Positions 37,728 through 46,655 of a stretch of 64,000 nucleotides of DNA are shown here, in pieces (the stretch's first letter is position 1; each line of letters begins with the position of its first letter). The position numbers and the translations under genes are program-made. The stretch covers positions 558,001 to 622,000 of the forward strand of contig JADJTH010000001.1 of the NCBI GenBank assembly GCA_016711325.1, in the 5' to 3' direction. The notes below the pieces were generated by a model, which made no database searches, was not told the DNA's origin, and was given only the letters and a program-made list of their open reading frames with translations. Origin of the DNA: Nigerium sp. (GTDB lineage Bacteria > Actinomycetota > Actinomycetes > Propionibacteriales > Propionibacteriaceae).

Positions 37728-37820
37728 CGCGTCCTCCTTCATCTCGTCTGGTCCATCGTAGGCGAGCGCCCCGGCGCCCTGGCGCGCGGGCCACGGCGGC
37801 CACGCGCGCTGCTCGGCGGT

Positions 37821-40271
37821 CTACTGCTCCTCGTCGCCGATCAGTTCGGCGCCGAGCTTGGTGACCAGCAGGTCGTCGACGTCGGTGACGCCCTGATCGA
37901 GGTCGAGGTCGTCGAGCGACTCGCCGGCGTCGTCGTCCTCGCCTGCTCTGCCGCTCCGGGTGGGCTGCACGTTGGCGCGTGCCTGCGCGATCGCGCGGGC
38001 GGCATCGGCGGCCACCTCAGGCCGCGGTGCCGCTGCGGGCGGGTGGGCGGCATGCGGCTCGTCGCCGCCCGGCGGCGCGTACTCCCGCGGGTCGACGCCG
38101 CCGCGATGCCCGGCTGCGTGCCCCGGCGGTGTTCCCTCTCGCGGGGCCGCGGCAGCGGGGTCGGAGGGCGCCACCGCGTCGGGTGCGGGAGCGTCGGCGT
38201 CGTCGACGGTGCGCACGGTCGCCGTGACGCCGAACGCCTCGCGCAGCACCTCGCGCAGGATCGCGTCGTGGCCGCCGCGTGCGAAGCTCTCGCGCGCACC
38301 CGGGTTGCTGAAGGCCAGCGTCAGCACCTCGTCGCGGTAGTCGTGGACGATCGCGTTCTCGCGCACGACGATCCAGGTGACGCGCCGGCGCCCCTTCACC
38401 CGTTCGAGCACGCTCGGCCATTCCGCGCGCACCTGCGCGGTCGACAGCGTCGGGCCTGGCGCGGTCGCGGCCCTGGACGCCGCCCGCGGCGGCTCCTCGC
38501 GGACGGTCGGCCGCGACGCGGGTGCGCGCCGGCTGGTGGGTGGCGCCGTGTGCGCCGGCTCGGACGCCACGGTCTCGTGGGCGGGCGGGCCCGACCAGGG
38601 CTCGGCGACGGCTTGGCTGGCCGGCGTGCCGGGCCACGGGTCTGCCACGGCCGCCTGCGTCGCCCGAGCCTCCGGACGCGGCCGCTGCTGACCCGGCTGA
38701 GGCTGACCCGGCTGAGTCGGATGCGGGGCGTCCGGGCCGGCGCGCTCGATCCGCTCGGTCGCGGGCGCCGCGGGATCGCCGGAGGCCATCTGGAGCCGGC
38801 GCTCGAGCCGATCGAGCCGGGCATGGACGCCGCGACCGCCGACGTCGGCACCCGGCAACAGGACGCGGGCACCCATCAGTTCGAGATACAGGCGCGGGGC
38901 GGTCGTGCCGCGCATGTCGGTGAGCCCCTTGGCGATCACCTCGGCGGCGCGCGTCAGCTCGCCCGGGCCCATCGCGGACGCCTGGGTCGTCAGCCGCTCG
39001 GCCTGATCGCCCGCCACATCGACCAACCCCGAGGTCATCGCGTCGGGCACCGCGGCGACGATGATCAGATCGCGGAGACGGCGGAGGAGGTCTTCGGCGA
39101 AGCGGCGAGGATCCTGACCGACCTCGACCACCTTGTCGATGCACGCGAACACGCCTTTCGCGTCGCCGGCGGCGAAGGCGTCCATCACCTCGTCGAGCAG
39201 CGAATCGGGCGTGTAGCCGAGCAGCCTGGTCGCCTGCCGGTAGCTCACGCCGCCCTCGGCGGCACCACCGAGCAGCTGGTCGAGCACCGACAACGAGTCG
39301 CGCACCGACCCGGCGCCCGCCCGGACCACCAGCGGCAACACCGCCGGGTCGACCGTCACGCCCTCGGCCGCGCAGAGCTGGGCGAGGTAGGCGGTCAGCG
39401 TGCGGGGCGGCACCAGCCTGAACGGATAGTGGTGGGTACGCGACCGGATGGTGCCGATCACCTTTTCGGGCTCGGTGGTGGCGAAGATGAACTTCACGTG
39501 CGCCGGAGGCTCCTCGACGACCTTCAGCAGGGCGTTGAACCCCGCGTTGGTGACCATGTGGGCCTCGTCGATGATGTAGATCTTGTAGCGGCTGTGCACC
39601 GGCGCGAAGAATGCGCGCTCGCGCAGGTCGCGCGCCTCGTCGACGCCTCCGTGACTGGCCGCGTCGATCTCGATGACGTCGATGCTGCCCCCACCGCCGC
39701 GGGCAAGGTCGCGGCACGACTGACACGCGCCGCACGGGTTCGGCGTCGGCCCCTGCTCGCAGTTGAGGCAGCGGGCCAGGATGCGCGCCGAGGTCGTCTT
39801 GCCGCAGCCGCGCGGGCCGCTGAACAGGTACGCGTGGCTCACCTTGTTGTTGGTCAGTGCGCGCTGCAGCGGATCGGTGACGTGCTCTTGGCCGATGACT
39901 TCGGCGAACGTGTCGGGCCGGTAGCGGCGGTACAGCGCCAGCGGGGCGTCCGGCCGGTTCAGCTGGGGTGCGCGGCGCGGCGCGGACGGCGGCGGCAGCG
40001 GGGTGGACGCCGCGGGCGTCCGGACGGGCACGATCGCCTCGGGGGGCTCGGCGGAGGCGTCCGGCTCGTCGGGGTCGATCGGGATCTCGCTCATCTCGTC
40101 GAGATCGATCTCCATCTCGGGATCGTCGACCGGCACCGGTTCGGCGGGCAGGATCAACTCGTCCGGCTCGGTGCCGAACAGGTCGGGCCCGTCTTGGGCG
40201 AAGGGATCCGGCGGCTCGGCGGCGAAGCTCCCTTCGTCGTCGAACAGGCCCTCGGGTACGTCGTCTGCCAC
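37821..40271 (-). CDS. dnaX: DNA polymerase III gamma/tau subunit with acidic N-terminal extension
   Basis: 816-residue clamp-loader subunit. The AAA+ core begins at about residue 114 (LYRRYRPDTFAEVIGQEHV), with Walker A GPRGCGKTT, a zinc module (CLNCEQGPTPNPCGACQSC) and the DEAH box IIDEAHM. A Pro/Ala-rich tau region and an acidic tail follow. Most DnaX proteins start directly at the core. Here about 110 mostly acidic residues precede it. TAGGGT 7 nt before GTG 40271 supports a leaderless start at this position, so the extension is probably real. Confidence 0.93.
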   Translation of the reverse strand: MADDVPEGLFDDEGSFAAEPPDPFAQDGPDLFGTEPDELILPAEPVPVDDPEMEIDLDEMSEIPIDPDEPDASAEPPEAIVPVRTPAASTPLPPPSAPRRAPQLNRPDAPLALYRRYRPDTFAEVIGQEHVTDPLQRALTNNKVSHAYLFSGPRGCGKTTSARILARCLNCEQGPTPNPCGACQSCRDLARGGGGSIDVIEIDAASHGGVDEARDLRERAFFAPVHSRYKIYIIDEAHMVTNAGFNALLKVVEEPPAHVKFIFATTEPEKVIGTIRSRTHHYPFRLVPPRTLTAYLAQLCAAEGVTVDPAVLPLVVRAGAGSVRDSLSVLDQLLGGAAEGGVSYRQATRLLGYTPDSLLDEVMDAFAAGDAKGVFACIDKVVEVGQDPRRFAEDLLRRLRDLIIVAAVPDAMTSGLVDVAGDQAERLTTQASAMGPGELTRAAEVIAKGLTDMRGTTAPRLYLELMGARVLLPGADVGGRGVHARLDRLERRLQMASGDPAAPATERIERAGPDAPHPTQPGQPQPGQQRPRPEARATQAAVADPWPGTPASQAVAEPWSGPPAHETVASEPAHTAPPTSRRAPASRPTVREEPPRAASRAATAPGPTLSTAQVRAEWPSVLERVKGRRRVTWIVVRENAIVHDYRDEVLTLAFSNPGARESFARGGHDAILREVLREAFGVTATVRTVDDADAPAPDAVAPSDPAAAAPREGTPPGHAAGHRGGVDPREYAPPGGDEPHAAHPPAAAPRPEVAADAARAIAQARANVQPTRSGRAGEDDDAGESLDDLDLDQGVTDVDDLLVTKLGAELIGDEEQ

Positions 40272-40363
40272 GCCAGGAACCCTACTCGGTCACCCCGACA
40301 CTCGTTCACCTCGGCGAACGCCGGCGGGACGACGCACCTCCGGCCCGGCGAGCGACGTGGAGA

Positions 40364-40450
40364 GGCCCCCGCGCACCTGACAGAGCTCACTGACCCTTGC
40401 TGCCTTCCGGCCCTGGGGGAGTTGGGCGAGGTGCCACCGCGCGGGGACCC
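40364..40450 (-). ncRNA. ffs: Signal recognition particle RNA, small bacterial type
   Basis: The minus strand carries the SRP domain IV signature AGGGCCGGAAGGCAGCAAGGG (GGAA tetraloop and the internal loop that binds Ffh), flanked by pairing arms GGTCCCCGCGC / GCGCGGGGGCC. TATGGT (40463-40458) is a suitable -10. Ends are approximate. The place just upstream of dnaX is the usual actinobacterial one. The rest of 40464-40630 shows no gene. Confidence 0.9.
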
Positions 40451-40630
40451 GACGGACACCATACCCGACGCGCCCGTCCCGCGCTTCTCACGTCCTCCCG
40501 CGCACCGAGCTCGCTCTCGCCCGCCGCCCCTACTCTGGCGCGCCGCAGACAGCGTGCGGGAGTGCCGACCACGCGCGGGACGGCGGTGGACGCGCGGAAG
40601 AGAGCTGGGTTGCGCCAAGGCGGGGCGTCC

Positions 40631-41461
40631 TCAGGGCGCGGTGATGGCGAACCGTGACGTAGCGAGCACGGGGAGTCGGCGGCGGGCGTCCGCGACGGCG
40701 TCCGGGTCGATGTCGACCACCAGGAGTTCGGGAGCGTCCCCCGCTTCGGCAAGGATCTCTCCCAAGGGGCTGACCACGACGCTGTGGCCAACCCCGGTCG
40801 GGGCGTCGGGCTTGCTGAGCAAGCCCACGGTGGCAGGGTCACCCTGCCCGGCCGCGACGATATAACAGGTGGTGTCGAGGGCGCGCGCTCGGTTGAGCGC
40901 CCGCCATTGACCGGCCTTGCCGTCGCCTCGCATCCAGGACGCCGCGACGATGACGACCTGGGCACCGGCGTGGGCGAGGTACTTGAACAACTCGGGAAAA
41001 CGGACCTCGTAACACACCGCGAACCCCACCGTGATGCCGCCGGTCTCGAAGGTGACCGGACGATCCCCCGCCTCGATGTGCCGGGATTCCTCGAACCCCC
41101 ACGCGTCGAACAGGTGCATCTTGTCGTAGTGGGCGACCACGCCCGAGGCGTCCGCCACGATGAGGGTGTTGCGCGCGCGGGCGCGTTCGCCGCGGGTGCG
41201 GGCCGGCGTGAACATGCCCGCGACGATCGTGATGCCTGCCTCGCGGGCGATCGCGGCGACCGCGGACGCCCACGGCCCGTCGAGCGGTTCGGCAGCGTCG
41301 GCCGACCGGGTTGCGAAGCTCGCCATGGTCGCCTCGGGGAAGACGACCAGGTCGGCGCCGGCGTCCTTGGCCCGGGCGGCGAAGGTGCGGACGAGATCCA
41401 GGTTCGGCGCAGGATCGACCCCTGACACGATCTGGGCCACCGCGATCCGCATGCCCTCCAT
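40631..41461 (-). CDS. Carbon-nitrogen hydrolase (nitrilase superfamily, omega-amidase-like)
   Basis: 276-residue enzyme with the Glu-Lys-Cys triad: Glu in VVFPEATM, Lys in YDKMHLFDAWG, Cys in AVCYEVRFPELF. The family hydrolyses C-N bonds in small amides. The exact substrate is not clear. ATG 41461 has GAGG 6 nt upstream; the internal ATG 41452 (MRIAVAQ) is the start seen in many relatives and is an alternative. Confidence 0.85.
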   Translation of the reverse strand: MEGMRIAVAQIVSGVDPAPNLDLVRTFAARAKDAGADLVVFPEATMASFATRSADAAEPLDGPWASAVAAIAREAGITIVAGMFTPARTRGERARARNTLIVADASGVVAHYDKMHLFDAWGFEESRHIEAGDRPVTFETGGITVGFAVCYEVRFPELFKYLAHAGAQVVIVAASWMRGDGKAGQWRALNRARALDTTCYIVAAGQGDPATVGLLSKPDAPTGVGHSVVVSPLGEILAEAGDAPELLVVDIDPDAVADARRRLPVLATSRFAITAP

Positions 41462-41562
41462 TCGACGCCTCGGCGCGACGATCGTCAAACCCGCCACGCG
41501 GGACGACCCGGGCACCGGCCCCCGATTGGGCCGGGGCGGGGCCTTCAGGTAGGATCTCCGGC

Positions 41563-41650
41563 GGAGGATTCGCCTAGAGGCCTATGGCGCTCGGTTGGAA
41601 ACCGGGTTGGGTTCACGCCCTCACGAGTTCGAATCTCGTATCCTCCGCCA
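41563..41650 (+). tRNA. tRNA-Ser (anticodon GGA), CCA encoded
   Basis: Class II tRNA with acceptor arms GGAGGAT / ATCCTCC, anticodon loop TTGGAAA (GGA), a long variable arm and T loop GTTCGAATC, and an encoded CCA. TAGGAT (41550-41555) is a good -10. It marks the border between intact core genes and the accessory region, a common site for integrase attachment. Confidence 0.96.
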
Positions 41651-42339
41651 TGCACTAATCACGCTTTGACTAGGGCTTATATCTCCGGGAAGCTAGAGCT
41701 ACTGTTGAGTGGGCCCCGATCCGGACGCACTTTCGGGGCACACTCGGGGCACGCTATGCATCTTCCTGCCCCACTTTTGACGGCAGACTCATTGCAATGC
41801 CTAGCCCGTAAGCACACTCCGAATGCTTGGCGATACGAGATGCTGCGGATTTCTTGAACATCCGGTGCCCCGCCATCAGCTGGGCCTGGGAGACGCCCGG
41901 CCCGAAGAGCCGCGAGTTTCGGGAGCACCTGTCTGACGGGTCGTGACTCACCCACCATGCAACCGTTGGTGTGGACATCCCATCAGCCGCTGACGTGCGC
42001 GGGCGCGTCGACCTCCAGGCCGATGGTCCTGTCCTCGCTCTCATGCCCAGAGTCGGACGTCGACGTCCACGCCGTTCGCCGGGACCCACATAATGCCGAG
42101 AGTCGGATGTCGGGCGAGTCACTTCAGACCAGACCGGCCCGCCTGGCCCAGCCCTGCCGGTGAGATGACCTGATACTACAGTACCATTTGGCCAGCATTC
42201 CTGTCGTGGTGGCACGAAAGTACCATTTCGCCTTCCGTGAGTCTCGTTCTTCAGCGGATATTTGGCCGCCCCTACCGCTATCCGCTACCGTGACAGCAAC
42301 CGACAGTGCCGCTGTCGCAACTAACTATAAGGAGAACAA
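41651..42339. other. Gene-poor border of the accessory region
   Basis: About 690 bp without a gene I can support. Open frames of 93 and 153 codons on the minus strand resemble no family I recognise and may be decayed integrase or phage DNA. A 20-nt direct repeat with two mismatches (42043-42062 and 42093-42112, core AGAGTCGGAYGTCG) and a shorter one, AGTACCATTT (42180-42189 and 42219-42228), are present. Before the bacteriocin gene are AGCGGATA/TATCCGCT (42253-42286) and CGACAG/CTGTCG (42301-42317). Confidence 0.5.
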
Positions 42340-42633
42340 ATGAAGAGGACTCAGAAGCTGGTCGCAGCCTCGGTCTTGGCAGCCGCCATTCTGGCCGGTG
42401 GGGCCGGCGCAGCGGAGGCAGCGACAGTGTGGTACAAGGGGAGTGCGGTCAATTGGGATTACGGTCGCAGTTGGGGCGTGTACAGCTACTCGAATGTGCA
42501 ATCAGGAGCGTATTCGCACAGCGCCACCGCGAACGGCACTTGGTCAGGGTGGAAGAATCCCGGCGTGGAAGCCAAGGCAAGCCAGTTCGTAGGCACCGGG
42601 GCGGCAACTGCCTACTGGAACTGCCGCGGCTGA
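42340..42633 (+). CDS. Lactococcin 972-family bacteriocin precursor
   Basis: 97-residue secreted protein with a Sec signal peptide (cleavage likely after AEA, near residue 27). The mature part is rich in Trp, Tyr, Ser and Gly, with WDYG..WGVYSYSNV, the YSHSATANGTW segment and a final AYWNC, as in the lactococcin 972 family. The founding member binds lipid II and blocks septum formation in lactococci. AGGAG lies before the ATG; TATAAG (42326-42331) could alternatively serve as -10. The two genes behind it are the standard partners. Confidence 0.85.
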   Translation: MKRTQKLVAASVLAAAILAGGAGAAEAATVWYKGSAVNWDYGRSWGVYSYSNVQSGAYSHSATANGTWSGWKNPGVEAKASQFVGTGAATAYWNCRG

Positions 42634-42691
42634 GTAGGCTGCATTGAGACGTCAGGCGAACAACGACATCTGCTGAACGGACAGCGGCACT

Positions 42692-44884
42692 GTGGGAGTC
42701 ATCTTCAGAGTCTTCAACATCGTCCTCGTCGTCTTCATATCGATCCTTGCAAGTGTGGCTCTCGTCCTTAGTCAAGGGGATGCCCTCACGCGGTCGATGA
42801 CGCAGTATCCGGCGAGTTCGAGGAACCTCATCATCTCAGGTACCACGGAGGATCGTGCTCCTGCTGTGTTGGATGTCCTCGGTCGACTGGTCTACACCGA
42901 CAGGGGCGCCGCCGTCCGAGTTGACAACGTGCTCTCGAGCGCTGACAGCTCTGTGACGGGACTTCGTATCGGCATCCTGGCTCGACCCGACTCGCTCCCC
43001 CCCTCCCTCGATTTCCACTTCCTGGGGGCAGCGATGATCGACGGTGCCAAGCTGCGGGATTTGCTCGCGGCGGAGCCGACGAAGACGATCGGTCTGGATG
43101 TCAACGCTGCCGACGTGATCGCGCCCATGCCGAGCCTGACGTTCGCCCCGCGCGTCGCAGTCCTCCAGTTGCCGGAGCTGGTCACGCGTTCGGGAACCAT
43201 CAACGGGACCTATCGGATCGTCGGTATTGATGATTCGCAGTTCGCGGCACTCGCAACATCCCTGTCGTCGGTGACGGGCCAATCCGAGGAGAGTCTGCGC
43301 GGTGAACTCCAGGGCGGGGCTGCCTCCCAGGGGATCGCCCAGGTTTTCGTGACGGGCCTGCTCGCCGCCACGACAGTGCTGTTGGCGACCATCCTGGTGT
43401 TCGCGGCGGTGCGGACACTGAGGGTATTGGGTGTCCACCTCCTAGTTGGCCGGTCTCGGGGAGAGTTCGCTCTGTCGGTCTTCCGTCCGGTGCTGGTAGC
43501 CGTTGCATGCACGGTGCCGGTGTCGATGGCGCTCACGTTCGTCATGGCGCCAGACTTCGGGTTCACAACGCCTCTTGTGTTCGCTGCCCTCGGCGGGGCC
43601 ATGATCGGGCCCGCGCTCGTCACCGTGTGCGCGGGCCTCGCATCGCTCGTGCTGCTGGCTGTCAAACCGGTCGACGCCATCCGCGATCGGTACTCCAAAC
43701 GGCTTCTCACCGCGGCCGTCGCAGCCGTGTACGTCGTGGCCATGGCCGGCCTCACGGCCGCGTTCTATGGCCTCGATGCTCCGCTGAAGAGCGTCAGTGA
43801 GCTGCGAGAAGTCGCCCAGTCGTGGAAGGCCTTCCAGGAGGAGGAGATTCTCTACCGGGAGGCACCCGGGAATGACCCGATGGCCGGTGGGCTACGATCC
43901 CCTCAACATGGGAAGGACTTCTACGACTGGTACCGCTCCATCGCCGACACCCCCGGCGTGACCCTCGTCAACACGGTCTACTACGGACAGGACATCCTCA
44001 CCCGTTGGACAGGGGTTTACGAGACGGTGCCGGTCAAACCCTTCTGGTACATGGCTGCCTCGCCCAGTTACCTGCGATCGCAGGGGGTTGACGTCTCGCA
44101 GGAAGCTCTCAATCGAGCCGAGCGCGGCGAGCGGATCTTCCTGATACCGGAGTCTCTGAAGACATCGGAGAGCGCAGCTCTGCAGGGGTGGCTGCGGGAG
44201 ACCAGTCAAGTCACGGGCGAGACCTCCATCACCACCGAGTACGTGAAGGACCCACGGGTGGGATTCGTCCCCTTCGCTCCAGACGAGCCCTTGTTCACGT
44301 GGAACACTGACCCAACGCGGCCGTACATGAGCTCCGAACCGGTGATCCTTCTCCTGACACCACAAAACATGATCCCCTTCGAGAGCGAGAGCCTGTCCGC
44401 GGTCGGCTTGGACAACAGCTACGTGAAACTCAGCCGAACGGCCGCCGAGAGAGTGACGACACCGCAGTACCTCGCCCAGTTCCACCTAGACGACAACCAA
44501 CCCATATTCCTTCCGGTCAGCGACTTCATCGCTGGTCTGACGAAGACCATCCAGCAGGTCATCCAGCTATTCGGCGTCGTCATCGGACTCCTGGCGCTGC
44601 TCACCCTCACTTTGGTCGGCATCCTGACCAGCCTCTACTCCAACCTGCATCTCGAGGAGATCGCCGTCAAACGCATGCTCGGGTACGGACTCGTCGGCAT
44701 ATTCTGGAGGATCTCGGTCTTCGTCTCAGCCGCAACGTTTGTTTGCCTCGGAGTAGCGCTTCTGCTCCGCTCGACGACAGCGGCTCAGGCGAACGTGACG
44801 CTGCTCGTCGTGCAGGTGACCGTCCTCCTCCTACTCGCGAGGCGGTACACACGTCTCCAACTCAACACGGTGATGAAGTCATGA
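42692..44884 (+). CDS. Bacteriocin-associated integral membrane protein (immunity/export permease)
   Basis: 730-residue membrane protein. One N-terminal helix, a large outside domain (about residues 35-215), helices near 220-360, a second outside domain (about 375-610) and final helices fit the bacteriocin-associated seven-helix family, including DUF1430. These proteins pair with a MacB-type ATPase next to lactococcin 972 genes and are thought to give immunity. The GTG at 42692 lacks a strong ribosome site. Its stop overlaps the ATPase start (ATGA). Confidence 0.82.
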   Translation: MGVIFRVFNIVLVVFISILASVALVLSQGDALTRSMTQYPASSRNLIISGTTEDRAPAVLDVLGRLVYTDRGAAVRVDNVLSSADSSVTGLRIGILARPDSLPPSLDFHFLGAAMIDGAKLRDLLAAEPTKTIGLDVNAADVIAPMPSLTFAPRVAVLQLPELVTRSGTINGTYRIVGIDDSQFAALATSLSSVTGQSEESLRGELQGGAASQGIAQVFVTGLLAATTVLLATILVFAAVRTLRVLGVHLLVGRSRGEFALSVFRPVLVAVACTVPVSMALTFVMAPDFGFTTPLVFAALGGAMIGPALVTVCAGLASLVLLAVKPVDAIRDRYSKRLLTAAVAAVYVVAMAGLTAAFYGLDAPLKSVSELREVAQSWKAFQEEEILYREAPGNDPMAGGLRSPQHGKDFYDWYRSIADTPGVTLVNTVYYGQDILTRWTGVYETVPVKPFWYMAASPSYLRSQGVDVSQEALNRAERGERIFLIPESLKTSESAALQGWLRETSQVTGETSITTEYVKDPRVGFVPFAPDEPLFTWNTDPTRPYMSSEPVILLLTPQNMIPFESESLSAVGLDNSYVKLSRTAAERVTTPQYLAQFHLDDNQPIFLPVSDFIAGLTKTIQQVIQLFGVVIGLLALLTLTLVGILTSLYSNLHLEEIAVKRMLGYGLVGIFWRISVFVSAATFVCLGVALLLRSTTAAQANVTLLVVQVTVLLLLARRYTRLQLNTVMKS

Positions 44885-45555
44885 CAGGACCTATCATGAG
44901 CCCCCTGCTGTCGGTGCGTAACCTTGTGAAGACTTATGGGTCACGAACCGTCATCGACGATGTGTCCATGGATGTAACTGCTGGTGAGTCGGTGGCGATC
45001 ATGGGCCCGTCCGGATCGGGGAAATCGACGCTGCTGAACATCCTCGGCCTCCTCGATCACCCAACCTCGGGAACCGTCTTGCTCGACGGCACCGTCCTTC
45101 CAGGTGTCAACAGCGCCGCCGCGACCCGGATGCGGCGCAACCACATCAACTACCTATTCCAGTCATTCGCGCTCATCCCATCAGCAACCGCTATCGAGAA
45201 CGTCCGCCTTGGGTTGCACCACGTCAAGAGCAGTCGCGCCACAAAAGACCAGCAGATTATCGAGCTGTTCTCCCGCTTGAGGATTCAGAATGTCGCGGGA
45301 AACAAGGTCATGACCCTCTCAGGAGGCGAACAGCAACGCGTTGCGCTGGCACGCTGCCTCCTGAAACCGGGCGACCTGATCCTCGCGGACGAACCGACGG
45401 GCTCCCTCGACCAAGTTCTGGCCGACGTCGCTTTGACCGAGATGTTGGCCCTCCAGCGCGACTTCGGAAAGACACTCCTCGTCGTCACCCACGACCCGAG
45501 CGTCGCGAAACGCTGCGATCGCCTCATCGACTTCAGCACCCGAGCCAAGCCATGA
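44881..45555 (+). CDS. ABC transporter ATPase of the bacteriocin operon (MacB/LolD type)
   Basis: 224-residue ATPase: Walker A GPSGSGKS (about residue 42), signature LSGGEQQRVALARC, Walker B LILADEPTGSLD and H-loop VVTHD. It is a single-domain MacB/LolD-like subunit that would work with the preceding membrane protein. The ATGA overlap couples their translation. Together with the bacteriocin gene this makes a complete three-gene lactococcin 972-type operon. Confidence 0.9.
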   Translation: MTGPIMSPLLSVRNLVKTYGSRTVIDDVSMDVTAGESVAIMGPSGSGKSTLLNILGLLDHPTSGTVLLDGTVLPGVNSAAATRMRRNHINYLFQSFALIPSATAIENVRLGLHHVKSSRATKDQQIIELFSRLRIQNVAGNKVMTLSGGEQQRVALARCLLKPGDLILADEPTGSLDQVLADVALTEMLALQRDFGKTLLVVTHDPSVAKRCDRLIDFSTRAKP

Positions 45556-45618
45556 CCACAACGCGCCTGCTGATCGGTCCTGCTCAGGCCGCGCAACCAA
45601 CCGGCGGTGGGCCGCGCC

Positions 45619-45693
45619 CGCATTTGACGCACTGTGCGCGAGGGTAGCCTGTCGGCTTGCCGGTACCCGAGCGCACGCCCTGACATGCCGCGA
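45619..45693 (+). repeat. Dispersed palindromic repeat, copy 1
   Basis: The core GTGCGCGAGGGTA ... TACCCGAGCGCAC (45634-45676) forms an imperfect stem around GCCTGTCGGC. A left arm like GCATTTGACGCACT and a right arm ending ATGCCGCG are present. It lies between the bacteriocin operon and a converging regulator gene. Confidence 0.8.
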
Positions 45694-45702
45694 CCCGGTG
45701 GC

Positions 45703-46023
45703 CTATTCGTCGGATACTCCCTCGGGTTCGGTGAGTTGCCGGAGCGCTTGGACGTGGCCGAGGTAGGCGGTGCGTCCTGCGGAGGTGAGCTGGATCCAGG
45801 TTCGTGGTCTGCCGAAGGGTTGAGGGCGTTTCTCGAGGGTGAGGTAGCCGGCGTCGGCGAGCAGTCTGAGTTGCTTGGACAGCAGTGATGTCGAGATCCC
45901 GAGGGCGTCTTCGAGGGCGCTGAACTCCAGGTCGGTAGCGGTCGCGAGGGCGGCGGTGATCCGGAGCCGGGTCGGGGCGTGGATCAGGTCGTCGAACCGG
46001 GGGGCGGGGGTTTCCCAGCTCAT
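45703..46023 (-). CDS. Winged-helix transcriptional regulator (MarR/ArsR-like, HTH_34)
   Basis: 106-residue regulator with a winged helix covering most of the length (APTRLRITAALATATDLEFSALEDALGIS recognition region, wing with RPRTWIQLT). The family often controls the membrane protein gene next to it. Its ATG overlaps that gene's stop (ATGA). The inverted repeat at 46512-46566 upstream of the pair is its likely operator. Confidence 0.82.
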   Translation of the reverse strand: MSWETPAPRFDDLIHAPTRLRITAALATATDLEFSALEDALGISTSLLSKQLRLLADAGYLTLEKRPQPFGRPRTWIQLTSAGRTAYLGHVQALRQLTEPEGVSDE

Positions 46024-46496
46024 AGGAGGTCGTAGCGGTCGTAGTCCCCGGCGGCGAGGCGCCGGACGCGGTAGCGGTCTTCCCAGCGCAGCCAGGCGTA
46101 GCCGCCCACGGCCGCGATCAGCCCCACCCCGAGGGAGTACCAGGGTTGCCAGTCGGGTGGGGCTTCGACCTGGCCCAGGACGACCAGCACGGCGTACAGC
46201 AGGGCGAACCTGAGCGCGCGAGCCCCGATGGCGCGCTGGTCCAGCACCTGCCCTCGGCCGCGGGCCTGCCGGTGCAGGGCCACCGCGAACACGAGCGAGC
46301 CGACGACCAGGACGGCGATCGCGGCCACCCAGTGCCCGGCCGTCCCGAGGCCGACGGTGGCGCCCGCGGTGGTGCTCATGCCCACATCGATCCACGCGGG
46401 CCGCCGGGTGGCCTGCGCGGCGGCGGTGCGTGACGCGGTGATCTGCTCGAGGCTGGCCCGGGCCTGTTCAGGTGTGGGCTGCTCGTGGGCGTCCAT
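46020..46496 (-). CDS. Membrane protein paired with a winged-helix regulator
   Basis: 158-residue protein: hydrophilic N-terminus, then four hydrophobic helices (about residues 40-62, 66-76, 92-110, 120-137) and a charged tail with Tyr/Asp. AGGGAGG precedes ATG 46496. It is the first gene of a two-gene operon with the regulator, an arrangement common in actinobacteria. The function is unknown. Confidence 0.7.
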   Translation of the reverse strand: MDAHEQPTPEQARASLEQITASRTAAAQATRRPAWIDVGMSTTAGATVGLGTAGHWVAAIAVLVVGSLVFAVALHRQARGRGQVLDQRAIGARALRFALLYAVLVVLGQVEAPPDWQPWYSLGVGLIAAVGGYAWLRWEDRYRVRRLAAGDYDRYDLL

Positions 46497-46511
46497 GGCC
46501 GCCTCCCTGCG

Positions 46512-46566
46512 AGTTGGTTGACGATGGATCAAGTATCTATCTTGGTTGTCGTTGCGTCAACCAACT
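46512..46566 (-). promoter_or_regulatory. Long-spaced inverted repeat overlapping a promoter
   Basis: AGTTGGTTGACG (46512-46523) and CGTCAACCAACT (46555-46566) are a perfect 12-bp inverted repeat 31 bp apart. On the minus strand the right arm holds the -35 TTGACG; GATACT follows at 17 bp. The other arm lies past the expected start site. This suits a repressor that binds two sites and closes the promoter. Confidence 0.6.
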
Positions 46567-46655
46567 TGGACGCCGCCACCCGCCGCGATCGCCAGGCCAG
46601 ACGTACGGACATGCCGCGCCGAGGGTGGTTGGCGGGAGACTGGGAGGATGGATTC

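Noticed and set aside
41677..42215. Integrase or excisionase gene next to tRNA-Ser
   Set aside because: Two overlapping minus-strand frames exist, but I see no tyrosine-recombinase R-H-R-Y pattern or clear start, so they are described only as a border stretch.
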